From an uncultured Succiniclasticum sp. (GTDB taxonomy: Bacteria; Bacillota; Negativicutes; Acidaminococcales; Acidaminococcaceae), in assembly GCA_902801365.1 (NCBI GenBank), contig CADCHY010000006.1:62001-126000 (forward strand): DNA of 64,000 nucleotides, read 5' to 3'. The translations under genes were made by a program, and so were the position numbers. This document shows positions 17,784-26,686 of the stretch, in pieces. The notes under the pieces are model-generated. The model was not told the origin of the DNA. It worked only from the letters and a program-made list of their open reading frames with translations, and did not search any database. Position 1 is the stretch's first letter. Every line of letters begins with the position of its first letter.

Positions 17784-17796
17784 TTTAAAAACTGTA

Positions 17797-19242
17797 TTAC
17801 CTTCTCAATTTAATACTTCCAAAAATCTTTTCCAGTTCCGGGTCCATTTTTTTCTCATCTCTGGAAATGTAAGCTGTTAATCCGAATGTTTGCGGTGTAA
17901 CCATTGCGTTTGCGTTAAGATTAAACTTAAAATTGTCTTTTACAGAACCGTTGCCGGATAATTCTATTGTTCCGTAATTATTGCTGAAGTTTGATTTTGT
18001 ATTAATTTTTTTAAAATCGACATATTCTTTTACGGACGGATGATTCAAGCCTTCATTGATAAATTTATCAATGAGCAGATTTGTCAGGAACGGATTGTTG
18101 AAGAGTTCAGAAAACGTATTTTTATCCTTGGTTTTGGAGGAAGCAAAAAAAGCTGTTTCTGAAATTTTCTGAAAATTTATTTTTGAGATGTCTTCTTTGT
18201 TTAGTGATTTGCGTGCGCCTGCTGTAGCCGGTATATTTTCAATATTTTCTCTGTCTTGTGCGGCATCGGTCACTTTTTTATCTGGCGCGTTTTCGGTGTC
18301 GTCTTTGCCCGTTTCAGTATCTGTTTTTTCCTGAGGAGCCAAAAATTCGGATACCCCGCTCCAGGGCATGGCCAGTGTAATTTTAACCGGAATATTTAAG
18401 TCGATTGTATCATCATTAACCTGCGCATATGCCCATGTTTCCGGTAGTTTGATCCTTCCCCCCAGCAATTCATCATTGAATCCGAAAGGAATGGTATCCT
18501 TTACCGGCGCAAAGAAAGACAGGCCTTTAAGAAAAGCCTTGCGGGAAGCAACATAGCCGTTGAGTCTGTCCTTATTTCCGTCTGTGAATTCGCTGCGAAC
18601 TTTCTTTTTGGAAAAAGGCGTGGCCTCCTCTATTATATCTTTCTGTGCTTGAAGGTTGGGCAGTGGGAATGTGGATACGACTGTATAAAGCATATTGTTG
18701 GCAGATGTGATGGCAATCTGCATATCAAGAGAACGGCGGAGACTCTTCAATGTATCTGTATTCCCTTTGTCTACAATGTGAAGATAAACATAAGGCTGTT
18801 TCCCGTTTTTGTTTGTGGAAATACTTATGGTTGAGTTATCAAGGAGTTCTTTAGGCGCCAGAGACAGTTTGTTATCCGCTTTAATTTCATACGGATCCGG
18901 CATAAATAACTTATAATTCACTTTATCAGGAGACAGTTCATTACGCTCCAAAACCTGCAAATCTTTATATTTACTTAAGAATTCCTCCGTAGAGAACTTT
19001 TCCCCTGTGGCCTCTTCTACTTCTTTTGCCGTAAACGCGCATATGACATTTAAAGATGCTTCTTTCTTGTCAGGCTTATTGGCAAGACCGTAAAAGTTTT
19101 TGCCGCCGATTTCCATCCAGGAAGGCTGTGACTTCAATTTAAAGCCGGAATCCGCATCTGTATACGTATTCGTTGCGGCAAAGGCAGAGAGACTCCCTAA
19201 AAGCAACAGAGAAGAAACAGAAGCTGTGAGAATCCTACCCAT
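17797..19242 (-). CDS. Exported protein of unknown function, paralogue of the next gene
   Basis: I do not recognise this family. The 481-residue product has a Sec signal peptide ending near SAFAATNTY, and the mature part begins YTDADSGFKLK. The gene at 19287-20741 opens the same way (YRDADSGFSVQ) and follows the same plan: a FSTEEFLSKY / FTTREFMAKL segment, a central strand-rich region and a DMQIAITSANNMLY / DVQVFLTSENNILY motif. A Lys/Asp/Glu-rich linker lies near residues 300-345. AAGGAG stands 10 bases before ATG 19242. There is a 44-base gap to the upstream paralogue, so they are probably one transcript. Confidence 0.75.
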   Translation of the reverse strand: MGRILTASVSSLLLLGSLSAFAATNTYTDADSGFKLKSQPSWMEIGGKNFYGLANKPDKKEASLNVICAFTAKEVEEATGEKFSTEEFLSKYKDLQVLERNELSPDKVNYKLFMPDPYEIKADNKLSLAPKELLDNSTISISTNKNGKQPYVYLHIVDKGNTDTLKSLRRSLDMQIAITSANNMLYTVVSTFPLPNLQAQKDIIEEATPFSKKKVRSEFTDGNKDRLNGYVASRKAFLKGLSFFAPVKDTIPFGFNDELLGGRIKLPETWAYAQVNDDTIDLNIPVKITLAMPWSGVSEFLAPQEKTDTETGKDDTENAPDKKVTDAAQDRENIENIPATAGARKSLNKEDISKINFQKISETAFFASSKTKDKNTFSELFNNPFLTNLLIDKFINEGLNHPSVKEYVDFKKINTKSNFSNNYGTIELSGNGSVKDNFKFNLNANAMVTPQTFGLTAYISRDEKKMDPELEKIFGSIKLRR

Positions 19243-19286
19243 TAGATTTAATCTCCTTGTTAGTTGATTTCGAATGATCTTTCAGT

Positions 19287-20741
19287 CTATTTTTCCGTCA
19301 ACAGTCTGACAGTATCCGCAAGATCTGCTGCCGACTGCGTCTTCATGCGGTCGCCTTTCGCGATATACAGACTGAAAATGCCATTGTCTCTTGTGCCTGA
19401 CAGCAGACTGCGCGTCAGGAAATCAAATTTGTTGTCGACTTTGACGTTGGTGTCAAAATGTAATTTTATCTGATTTCCGTCATTGGTAACGGATGCTTTT
19501 GGATTGGAGAAGATTGCATGCTCTTTAATCTTTTCATTTTTTGTCAGTTCAGGAAGCATTTTCTCCAATGCTTTCTGCATCTCGCTTTGCGGTACTTTGA
19601 AAAGTTCTTCTGCAAAGTTTTCATAGTCTTTATTCTTCTTTTTAAAGCTGTAGCTGGCAAGAAGCACGCTCTCATCATATAAGGCATAGATCTCTTCCGG
19701 TTTCAGGTCCGCAGCCGCTTCTTTTAATGAATACTGTGACACCATGTTGGCTACCATCGTATATGGAGCAGCCCAGGCAACATTTAATCGTAAGCCGTCC
19801 TTATCTTTGATTTCCGGAGCAAATTTCGTATAGATCCACTGATCCGGCAGGGTTACAAACTGGTTTAACGCGGGATCTTCCATACCGAATGGCTTAGCAG
19901 CTTTTTCAGGTTTGAAGAAAGAAAAGCTTTTCAGGATGACGTCCCTTTCTTTTTTCAGATCCTTTTGGAACTTCGGATCGCTTAAGGAAGAATCTGTCAG
20001 GGGAAGCAATGCTTTGTGGACCGCATGGGGATCCTGCATGGCGGTCTCTGCAGTTTCTATGTTAATGCCTTTGGTTTCATATTCTTTTTTAATATTCGTA
20101 TCGTTGTCGGAGGCTGAAGCTTTCTTTTCCTTTGCAACCGGTTCCGCGCTGCAGAACGACTCCGCCACATACAGGATATTATTTTCCGAAGTCAGGAAGA
20201 CCTGCACATCCATCGCATTCTTTTCTACGGTTTTATCCTCTTTTAAGGTTCCGGGGTACTGCATGGAAATAATATAATAATCACGTTTGCCAACAGTTTT
20301 GGTGCCATAGGAAAGCTTTGCGCCTTTCAAATCTTCCTGATCAAAAATGTGAAAGAGGCTCTCTTCCATTTTTGTATTTAACGCTGTGGTATAGGCGTAG
20401 GTTTCTGGCTGGAACAACACATAATCCGGCCTGTCAGCTGATTTTTTATTCGCTTCCAAAGCCAGTTTGGCCATAAATTCTCTGGTCGTAAACGGCTGTC
20501 CGGTTTTCTTTTCCACCACATCGGCCGGAATGGCGGCTATTGAAGTCAGACTGTCTGTTGCACTGATGTTTTCCTGGAATCCGTAACTGTACTTAGACGC
20601 ATATTCCATTACCGGGTTCACTGTCTGTACACTGAAGCCGGAATCCGCATCCCTGTAAACATGCTTTGCCGCGGCGCAGACAGGTAATGCGCAGCTTAAC
20701 ACTAATAAGGAAGACACTATTGCTGCCGCACTGTTTTTCAT
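19287..20741 (-). CDS. Exported protein of unknown function, paralogue of the preceding gene
   Basis: An unrecognised secreted protein of about 484 residues. The signal peptide starts MKNSAAAIVSSLLVLSC and ends near CAAAKHVY. I choose ATG 20741 with GGAGG upstream; ATG 20759 is also possible and would add six residues. It shares the DADSGF opening, the TREF segment and the LTSENNILYV motif with the gene at 17797, so the pair arose by duplication and then diverged. The C-terminal half ends in a strand-rich segment (IKLHFDTNVKVDNKFDFLT), as in the paralogue (NFKFNLNANAMVTPQTFG). Cell-envelope location is inferred from the signal peptide only. Confidence 0.75.
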   Translation of the reverse strand: MKNSAAAIVSSLLVLSCALPVCAAAKHVYRDADSGFSVQTVNPVMEYASKYSYGFQENISATDSLTSIAAIPADVVEKKTGQPFTTREFMAKLALEANKKSADRPDYVLFQPETYAYTTALNTKMEESLFHIFDQEDLKGAKLSYGTKTVGKRDYYIISMQYPGTLKEDKTVEKNAMDVQVFLTSENNILYVAESFCSAEPVAKEKKASASDNDTNIKKEYETKGINIETAETAMQDPHAVHKALLPLTDSSLSDPKFQKDLKKERDVILKSFSFFKPEKAAKPFGMEDPALNQFVTLPDQWIYTKFAPEIKDKDGLRLNVAWAAPYTMVANMVSQYSLKEAAADLKPEEIYALYDESVLLASYSFKKKNKDYENFAEELFKVPQSEMQKALEKMLPELTKNEKIKEHAIFSNPKASVTNDGNQIKLHFDTNVKVDNKFDFLTRSLLSGTRDNGIFSLYIAKGDRMKTQSAADLADTVRLLTEK

Positions 20742-20768
20742 AAACTCAGATACCTCCATATTAAACCT

Positions 20769-21398
20769 TTATTTATTCCTGACCACTTTAATCAGACCTT
20801 TGCCCAGCCGCCAGTATTCCGTAACGGACTGTCCCGGAACCGGATTGTGCTGTGCGTCAAATACATTACGTTTTACTTCCAGAACTTTTACAGCGACTCT
20901 TTCATTATTTTCAAATACCCCGATCATGGTGAGTTTCGCGCTCATCTCCCAGAGTTGCTGTGTTGTACCATTTTCGTTTACGGTAGTGGTCCAACTGAGG
21001 GTCTCGCCTTTTGCAGGAAGTTTTAAAAGCTCAAGGTTCACATGGGTGTTATTATGGGAATTCTGATTGTCAGCCCCGTCTTTTGTCCACCATGTCCTTG
21101 CGGTGATGGCGTAATCCGTAATATCCAGCATATAAGAAGAAGTGCCGCTGTAAGGAAGAAACTTTATGCTGCCGATCAGGGGAATCGGTGATTCCCTGTC
21201 CAGACGGTCTCCGGTGCTGCTGCGTTCAAAAGTAACGTTCACTTTTTCTACAGGTCCGGATTTTTCGTCATTGTAAATGTAGTATGAGGAGCGTCCCTCC
21301 GGATAAAAATAATCAAGAATTCTTTCCTGAGCTTGAACGGGAGCCGTCAAAGCAAGGAACAAAAACAAAACACTGAATAACAATTTGAGCTTTTTCAC
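20769..21398 (-). CDS. Small exported protein of unknown function
   Basis: A 209-residue protein with a clear signal peptide (KKLKLLFSVLFLFLALTAPVQAQ). The mature part is rich in beta strands and aromatic residues (YFYPEGRSSYYIYND, TEYWRLGKGLIKVVRNK) and has no motif that I recognise. The start is GTG 21398, with AAAGGCAG just upstream. The gene is first in a likely three-gene operon with the two DADSGF paralogues downstream, only 9-27 bases away. Confidence 0.7.
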   Translation of the reverse strand: MKKLKLLFSVLFLFLALTAPVQAQERILDYFYPEGRSSYYIYNDEKSGPVEKVNVTFERSSTGDRLDRESPIPLIGSIKFLPYSGTSSYMLDITDYAITARTWWTKDGADNQNSHNNTHVNLELLKLPAKGETLSWTTTVNENGTTQQLWEMSAKLTMIGVFENNERVAVKVLEVKRNVFDAQHNPVPGQSVTEYWRLGKGLIKVVRNK

Positions 21399-21493
21399 TT
21401 TGATTCTGCCTTTCTGATTAAATATTATTATCTGCTTTATGAATTCAAAAACTAAAATTATGCAGTAACTGATCCCGACTCCACAACCAAGTG

Positions 21494-22885
21494 TTATTTC
21501 ATCAAATAATCATCAATAGCCGCTGCTGCCCGTTTGCCTGCGCCCATAGCGGAAATAACCGTGGCAGCACCGGTGACGATATCGCCGCCCGCGTAAACGC
21601 CCGGCATGCTGGTGGCGCCGTTTTCATCGGCTACGATGTTGCCGCGCCGGTTTACTTCCAAATCCGGCGTAGTCTGATGAATCAGCGGGTTTGGACCCTG
21701 GCCGATGGCCATGATAACTTCATCCACTTCCAGCACATAGTTGCTGTCTTTGATGGCAACCGGCGAACGACGGCCGGAAGCATCCGGTTCGCCTAGTTCC
21801 ATTTTTACGCATTCCAGACCGGTGACCCAGCCCTGTTCGTTGCCGACAATGCGTACCGGATTGTTCAGCAGACGGAACTCGATGCCTTCTTCTTTGGCGT
21901 GTCCTACTTCTTCCTTACGGGCCGGCAGTTCATCTTCACCGCGACGGTAAACAATGTACACATGCTCCGCGCCTAACCGCATAGCAGTACGGGCCGCGTC
22001 CATGGCTACGTTGCCGCCGCCCACGACTGCAACTTTCTTGCCGATAAAGACCGGGGTAGCTGCCCGTGGGAATGTGTACGCTTTCATCAGGTTCACGCGG
22101 GTTAAGAATTCATTAGCCGCATAGACACCGTTGAATTCTTCTCCGGGAATATGCATGAAATGAGGCAGGCCTGCGCCGGTAGCGATATACACTGCGTCAA
22201 AGCCTTCTTCTTTCATCAGCTCATCAATGGTAAAGGTGCGTCCGATGATGGCATTGGTCTGGACGTGCACGCCCATCTGTTTCAGCCCTGCAATTTCGTG
22301 CTGCACGATTTCTTTGGGCAGACGGAACTGGGGAATGCCGTACATCAGCACGCCGCCGGCTGCATGCAGGACTTCAAAGATGGTTACGTCATAGCCTTTT
22401 TGCGCCAGCACGCCGGCACAGGCCAGGCCGGAAGGTCCGGAACCTACGATGGCAACCTTTTTGCCGTTTTTAGCGGCAACTTCAGAAGGATCTACTTTGT
22501 CCAGTCCGTGTTCCCGCGCATAATCCGCAACAAAGCGTTCCAGTCGGCCAATCGCTACCGGTTCGCCTTTGATACCCAGCACGCAGCGGCTTTCACACTG
22601 TTTTTCCTGCGGGCAGACACGTCCGCAGACAGCAGGCAGGCTGCTCTTTTCTTTAATGATTTTAATGGCGGAAGCAAAGTCTCCTTCGGAAACTGCGTGG
22701 ACAAATTTCGGAATATAAATATTAACAGGGCAGCCTTCTACACAGCGGGGCTTGGGACAGTTCAGGCAGCGTTTGGCTTCTTCAATGGCAGTGGCTTCAT
22801 CATAGCCCAGCGCCACTTCTTCAAAATTGCGACGGCGGATCTCAGCCGGCTGTTCCGGCATAGCGTGACGATTTACTTTAAGCAT
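21494..22885 (-). CDS. nfnB: NfnB/SudA-like FAD-NADPH oxidoreductase (homotetrameric glutamate synthase-type subunit)
   Basis: Large subunit of an NfnAB-type ferredoxin:NADP transhydrogenase (also called SudA, or GltA in older annotations). The 463 residues show an N-terminal Fe-S domain (CLNCPKPRCVEGCPVNIYIP). An FAD Rossmann motif (VAIVGSGPSGLACAGVLAQ) and an NADPH motif (VAVVGGGNVAMDAARTA) follow. The C-terminus ends GVYAGGDIVTGAATV. ATG 22885 is preferred to upstream frames because GGAGG stands 9 bases before it. It overlaps nfnA by 13 bases. The pair links ferredoxin, NADH and NADPH pools in anaerobes; no glutamate synthase large subunit is present here. Confidence 0.88.
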   Translation of the reverse strand: MLKVNRHAMPEQPAEIRRRNFEEVALGYDEATAIEEAKRCLNCPKPRCVEGCPVNIYIPKFVHAVSEGDFASAIKIIKEKSSLPAVCGRVCPQEKQCESRCVLGIKGEPVAIGRLERFVADYAREHGLDKVDPSEVAAKNGKKVAIVGSGPSGLACAGVLAQKGYDVTIFEVLHAAGGVLMYGIPQFRLPKEIVQHEIAGLKQMGVHVQTNAIIGRTFTIDELMKEEGFDAVYIATGAGLPHFMHIPGEEFNGVYAANEFLTRVNLMKAYTFPRAATPVFIGKKVAVVGGGNVAMDAARTAMRLGAEHVYIVYRRGEDELPARKEEVGHAKEEGIEFRLLNNPVRIVGNEQGWVTGLECVKMELGEPDASGRRSPVAIKDSNYVLEVDEVIMAIGQGPNPLIHQTTPDLEVNRRGNIVADENGATSMPGVYAGGDIVTGAATVISAMGAGKRAAAAIDDYLMK

Positions 22886-23712
22886 TTGCAGGCACCTCCG
22901 CATCCCCATTCAACCGACTCCTGAGTTTTATACATCTTCTGGCGTTCCATCAGATTGGCGAAATCCACTTTATGGGCGTCAAACTCCGGTCCGTCCACGC
23001 AGGCGAATTTGTTTTCGCCGCCAACCAGTACGCGGCAGCCACCGCACATGCCGGTTCCGTCTACCATGATGGTGTTGAGGCTGACTGCCGTAAACACCTT
23101 AAACGGTTCCGTGGTGCGGGCCACGTTGCGCATCATGATGACCGGGCCGATGGCGATAACGTAATCCACCTTCTCGCCTTTTTCCAGCATGGCCTTCAGC
23201 GGATCGGTAACAAATCCTTTGTGGCCGTAACTGCCGTCGTCGGTGCAGACGATCAGTTCATCACTGACAGCGCGCATACGGTCTTCCCACAGTACCAGCT
23301 CTTTGTTCCGAGCGCCGATAATGGAAATGACTTTGTTGCCCAGTTCTTTATAGGCACGTGCGATAGGATATACCGGCGCAACGCCGATGCCGCCGCCCAC
23401 ACAGACCACGGTGCCGAAATTTTTCATTTCAGAAGGCTGGCCTAACGGGCCGACGATGTTATCCCATTCATCCCCTGCTTCAAAATCTTCACAGATGTGG
23501 CGTGAGGTGTTGCCTACCACCTGGATGATCATGGTGATAGTGCCTTTCTCCCGGTCAAAATCCGCAATGGTGAACGGAACCCGCTCGCTTTCGGGATCCG
23601 ATAATACGATGACGAACTGGCCCGGTTTACACTTGCGCGCAATAAGCGGCGCCTCGATCACCAATTCGTATACGGCAGGTGAAACAAGTTTTTTGTCCAA
23701 GATTTTCGCCAT
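22873..23712 (-). CDS. nfnA: NfnA/SudB-like FAD/NAD-binding iron-sulfur subunit
   Basis: Small subunit partnering NfnB, of the PyrK/dihydroorotate dehydrogenase electron-transfer family, 279 residues. It has an N-terminal FAD-binding barrel (KPGQFVIVL, RVPFTIADFD), an NAD-binding domain (VCVGGGIGVAPVYPIARAYKE) and a [2Fe-2S] cysteine set near the C-terminus (GTGMCGGCRVLV and FACVDGPEFDAH). Known NfnAB complexes couple NADH and reduced ferredoxin to NADP reduction. A promoter candidate lies 45-72 bases upstream. Confidence 0.87.
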   Translation of the reverse strand: MAKILDKKLVSPAVYELVIEAPLIARKCKPGQFVIVLSDPESERVPFTIADFDREKGTITMIIQVVGNTSRHICEDFEAGDEWDNIVGPLGQPSEMKNFGTVVCVGGGIGVAPVYPIARAYKELGNKVISIIGARNKELVLWEDRMRAVSDELIVCTDDGSYGHKGFVTDPLKAMLEKGEKVDYVIAIGPVIMMRNVARTTEPFKVFTAVSLNTIMVDGTGMCGGCRVLVGGENKFACVDGPEFDAHKVDFANLMERQKMYKTQESVEWGCGGACKCLK

Positions 23713-23756
23713 GATGATTCCCCTTCCTTCAATTTATATTTCCCTATCTTAATATT

Positions 23757-23784
23757 ATAATACGTTTTCGGTTTTCATTGTCAC
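23757..23784 (-). promoter_or_regulatory. Promoter candidate for nfnAB
   Basis: On the - strand GTGACA (23779-23784) and TATTAT (23757-23762) are 16 bases apart; each matches consensus at five of six positions. A perfect TATAAT overlaps (23754-23759) but at a 19-base spacing. Confidence 0.45.
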
Positions 23785-23846
23785 GAAATTTAAAACAATT
23801 TGTGAATAAAAAATATATTTACGAAAAATGAACGTAAGGTATATTC

Positions 23847-25098
23847 TTATTTCCCTGTCAGCCGTTTTGCTACCTTGTCAGCTTCATAATAAATCTTTTC
23901 TGCATCCAGTGCTTTCACTTCACCTTTTTCCATTACAACTTTGCCGTTGACAATAGTCGTGTCCGCATCATCGGCATTGGCTGCATATACCAGCAGGCTC
24001 AGGCGGTTATTGCGGGGATACCAGTGGGGCTTGTTCATATCATACAAAACAATGTCTGCCAGCCAGCCTTTTTCGATTTTTCCCAGCTTGTCGTAGCCAA
24101 GGCATTTTGCGCCCTGGTACGTGGCCATGTCCCAGGCCGTGGCTGCCGGAATGCACAGCGGATCGTAGGTGATGCCTTTGTGCAGCATAGCGGTGAGCCG
24201 TGTTTCTTCCAACATGTCCAGATTGTTGTTGCTGGTGGCGCCGTCGGTGCCAAGACCAACCGTGATTCCTTTTGCCAACATTTTTTCTACCGGGGCGATA
24301 CCGCTGGCCAGTTTCAGATTGCTCTGTGGATTGTGGGCTACCCTTGCTCTTTTGGCAGCCATGATTTCCATTTCTTCATCCGTTACCCATACGCCGTGGG
24401 CAATCAGGCAGCCTCTGTCCAAAATGCCGAGGCTGTCCGCATATTTAATGGGCGTGGCTCCGAAATTCTTTACACAATCCTTTACTTCCTGCTCTGTTTC
24501 CGCCAGGTGCATGTGCAACTGGCAGCCCAGTTCGCCTGCCGTATCCACCAATAACTTCAGATATTCCTTGCTACAGGTATAAGGAGCGTGAGGTCCCAGC
24601 ATGACGGAGATCAGGCCGTCGTCTTTGCCGTTCCAGTCTTTGTAAAGCTGAACATTTTCTTTTAAACGGTCATCTTTTTTATCATACTTGTCGCCCATCA
24701 GACCACGGGACAGGCAGGCGCGGATCCCTGCTTCGCTGGCAGCCTGTGCTGTTTCGTCCATAAAGAAATACATGTCTGCAAAGGCTGTGGTTACCCACAT
24801 AGCAGTCGCCTTTCTGCAATCCGGCTTCTGCAGGCCACACCTTGTTCTGAAGCCAGTCCATCAGCGCCATGTCGTCGGCATAACTGCGCAGCAGGCACAT
24901 GGCGATGTGGGTGTGGGCGTTCACCATACCGGCAGCAGCTAATTTTCCTGTGCCGTCAATCTGATATGCATCCTCATAGCCTTTAGGCTTTTTGATACCA
25001 ATGTAAGAAATTTTATTGCCGGTGATACCGATGTACTTCTTTTTGTAAGCCGGGCCGTCCGTAACAATTTCCACATTGCTGATTAAAATTTTCTTCAT
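23847..25098 (-). pseudogene. mtaD: MTA/SAH deaminase gene (MtaD family), interrupted by a deletion and frameshift
   Basis: Amidohydrolase that deaminates S-adenosylhomocysteine, methylthioadenosine or 5'-deoxyadenosine. The 5' part (25098 down to about 24790) encodes the start and the first metal ligands, His62 and His64 (NAHTHIAM). It runs in frame to DCYVG, then reads into unrelated sequence and stops at 24682. The 3' part, in another frame from about 24795 to 23847, resumes at TTAFADMYFFMDE with further ligands (HMHLAETEQE, GTDGATSNNN). About 12 residues are missing at the junction. A 35-base deletion explains both the gap and the frame change and would restore 428 residues. It is probably inactive, unless the join is an assembly artefact. 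Confidence 0.8.
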
Positions 25099-25138
25099 GG
25101 CAAGTTCCTTTCATTAAGTTTGAATATGATATAATGAT

Positions 25139-25870
25139 TCACTCTTCTCCCCGCTGTCTTTTGCTGTAATGATTCAGATAAAAGTCATGCAGCGTGTTCA
25201 CGGTAGTTTCATTTAACGGGAATGACGAACCAAAAGAATGGGCAATGCAGTAAATCTGCGCGGCTTTTTCCAGAATCTGCGCCGTTGCCAGCGCTTCTTT
25301 CATATTCCTGCCCCAGCACACGGCTCCATGGTTAGCAAGCAACGCGGCACTGCGCTCGCCTTCCATGGCTTCCACTGCTTTTACTCCCAGTTCTTTTGTC
25401 CCGGCAATCGTGTAATCCGTACAACGCACCGCGCCGCCTGTAATTTGTGTCAGGTCTTCAATGACGGGAGGCAGGTCTTTATGCGCCACTGCCAGCGCGC
25501 TGGCGTAAACACTGTGGGTATGAACGATGGCCCGGGCTTCCGGAAAGTTTTTGTATATTTCCAGATGCAGCGGCAGTTCCGAAGAAGGGCGCAATGGAAC
25601 GGCATTGTTTCCGGGGTTATTACCCGGGTCCTTAGACTTATTCCCGTCATCACTGTCAATCTTCTGGACGCCCCCTTCCAGGTCAGTTACAACGATATCC
25701 GCGGAGGTGAGCTGTTCATAATCCCTGCCTGACGGCGTGATGGCAATATGATTCTCATCCACGCGGCAGCTGATGTTGCCATAAGTACCGATGGTCATGC
25801 TGGAATGAGCCAGCACAAGCCCCGCTTCTACCACCGATTGCCTGATTTTCTCTAAATTACCTTTATCCAA
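25139..25870 (-). CDS. Class II aldolase/adducin family protein (fuculose-phosphate aldolase-like)
   Basis: A zinc-dependent aldolase of the L-fuculose-1-phosphate family, 243 residues. Metal ligands are seen in HTHSVYAS and in LLANHGAVCWG; the general acid/base Glu is in PSSELPLHLEIY. An Asp/Asn/Gly-rich insert of about 20 residues (near residues 75-92) precedes that Glu. Members of this family cleave 5-deoxyribulose- or methylthioribulose-phosphate to DHAP plus an aldehyde in the DHAP shunt. The gene sits 40 bases upstream of mtaD and on the same strand as mtnA and mtnP, which makes that role plausible. The start is TTG 25870 with GAGG eight bases upstream. Related sugar-phosphate substrates cannot be excluded. 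Confidence 0.75.
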   Translation of the reverse strand: MDKGNLEKIRQSVVEAGLVLAHSSMTIGTYGNISCRVDENHIAITPSGRDYEQLTSADIVVTDLEGGVQKIDSDDGNKSKDPGNNPGNNAVPLRPSSELPLHLEIYKNFPEARAIVHTHSVYASALAVAHKDLPPVIEDLTQITGGAVRCTDYTIAGTKELGVKAVEAMEGERSAALLANHGAVCWGRNMKEALATAQILEKAAQIYCIAHSFGSSFPLNETTVNTLHDFYLNHYSKRQRGEE

Positions 25871-25918
25871 TGTTAAGACCTCTTTTCAGAAAAACGTACA
25901 TGTTAAAGCCGCGTTGCA

Positions 25919-26674
25919 TTATAATTTTCTCGCCCTTACGCGAATCCGCACATAATCGATGATCCACCTGCCATCCTTGCAGAGTTTTGGCCGCAGCCGG
26001 CTTTCCGCTTCCTGAAGGATTTCTGCCTTCTGTTTTTCTTCCATTCCCCGGAAGGGCTCCCTGACGAACATATCTATCCAGTCCACGACGGTCTTTCCCG
26101 GACTTTGCGGTGTCGGGCGGTCAAACAGTACAGCGTAATCCGGACGCAGTCCGTTACGCTCTAAAACGGCAGTGTATTCGGCAATCGTAGGGAAATAGTT
26201 AAACCGTGCGTAATGCAGACCACGCTCTGCAAAGCACTGCTCCAGCATGACATGGACTGACTCCGCGCAATTTTTGCCGCCAAATTCACAAACGAGGGAG
26301 CCACCCGGCTTCAATGCATCTGCAATATGCGCTGCCAGCGCATCCTGCTTTTCCGCGTCAATCCAGTGGAATACGGCATTGGAAAAGATTACGTCTGCCG
26401 GAGGTTGCAGCGTAAACTGCGTGGCGTCTCCTTTCTCAAACCTGATGTCCGGAAAAAGCTGCCGCGCGACAGCAAGCATTTCTTCCGAAGCATCCATTCC
26501 CCGGACCAGGAAACCGAGTTCCTGAAGTTTTTTGCTGAGTGCTCCGTTGCCGCACCCCAGATCCAGAACCCGGGACCCCGCCGGCGCGTCAATGAGCTTC
26601 AGCACATCCTCCCCAAATTGATGAACGAAAGAAAAATGATTTGTGTAATTCGTTGCATTCCAGTCAATGTTCAT
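25919..26674 (-). CDS. Class I SAM-dependent methyltransferase
   Basis: A 251-residue soluble methyltransferase related to trans-aconitate methyltransferase and UbiE. The SAM-binding loop is VLDLGCGNG (motif I), followed by GMDASEEML, a DATQF acidic site and ADVIFSNAVFHWI (motif IV). The C-terminal part includes FDRPTPQSPGKTVVDWIDMF, as in the Tam subgroup. Substrate unknown. Like any methyltransferase it would release S-adenosylhomocysteine, which ahcY in the same gene run could clear (inference). Confidence 0.8.
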   Translation of the reverse strand: MNIDWNATNYTNHFSFVHQFGEDVLKLIDAPAGSRVLDLGCGNGALSKKLQELGFLVRGMDASEEMLAVARQLFPDIRFEKGDATQFTLQPPADVIFSNAVFHWIDAEKQDALAAHIADALKPGGSLVCEFGGKNCAESVHVMLEQCFAERGLHYARFNYFPTIAEYTAVLERNGLRPDYAVLFDRPTPQSPGKTVVDWIDMFVREPFRGMEEKQKAEILQEAESRLRPKLCKDGRWIIDYVRIRVRARKL

Positions 26675-26686
26675 AATTCGTTTGTT

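Larger units (their letters stand above)
17265..17796. other. Gene-free region upstream of lexA
   Basis: About 530 bases with no protein gene I can support. The lexA-proximal part (17338-17377) is the lexA promoter and operator. Bases 17400-17550 are very AT-rich. Bases 17555-17735 contain several nested inverted repeats and run up to a bidirectional terminator at 17750-17783. The structured part is listed separately as a possible RNA. Confidence 0.6.

Noticed and set aside
23785-23820. Rex (redox repressor) operator before nfnA
   Set aside because: Only a half site TTGTGAAT is present; the second half of the palindrome is missing.
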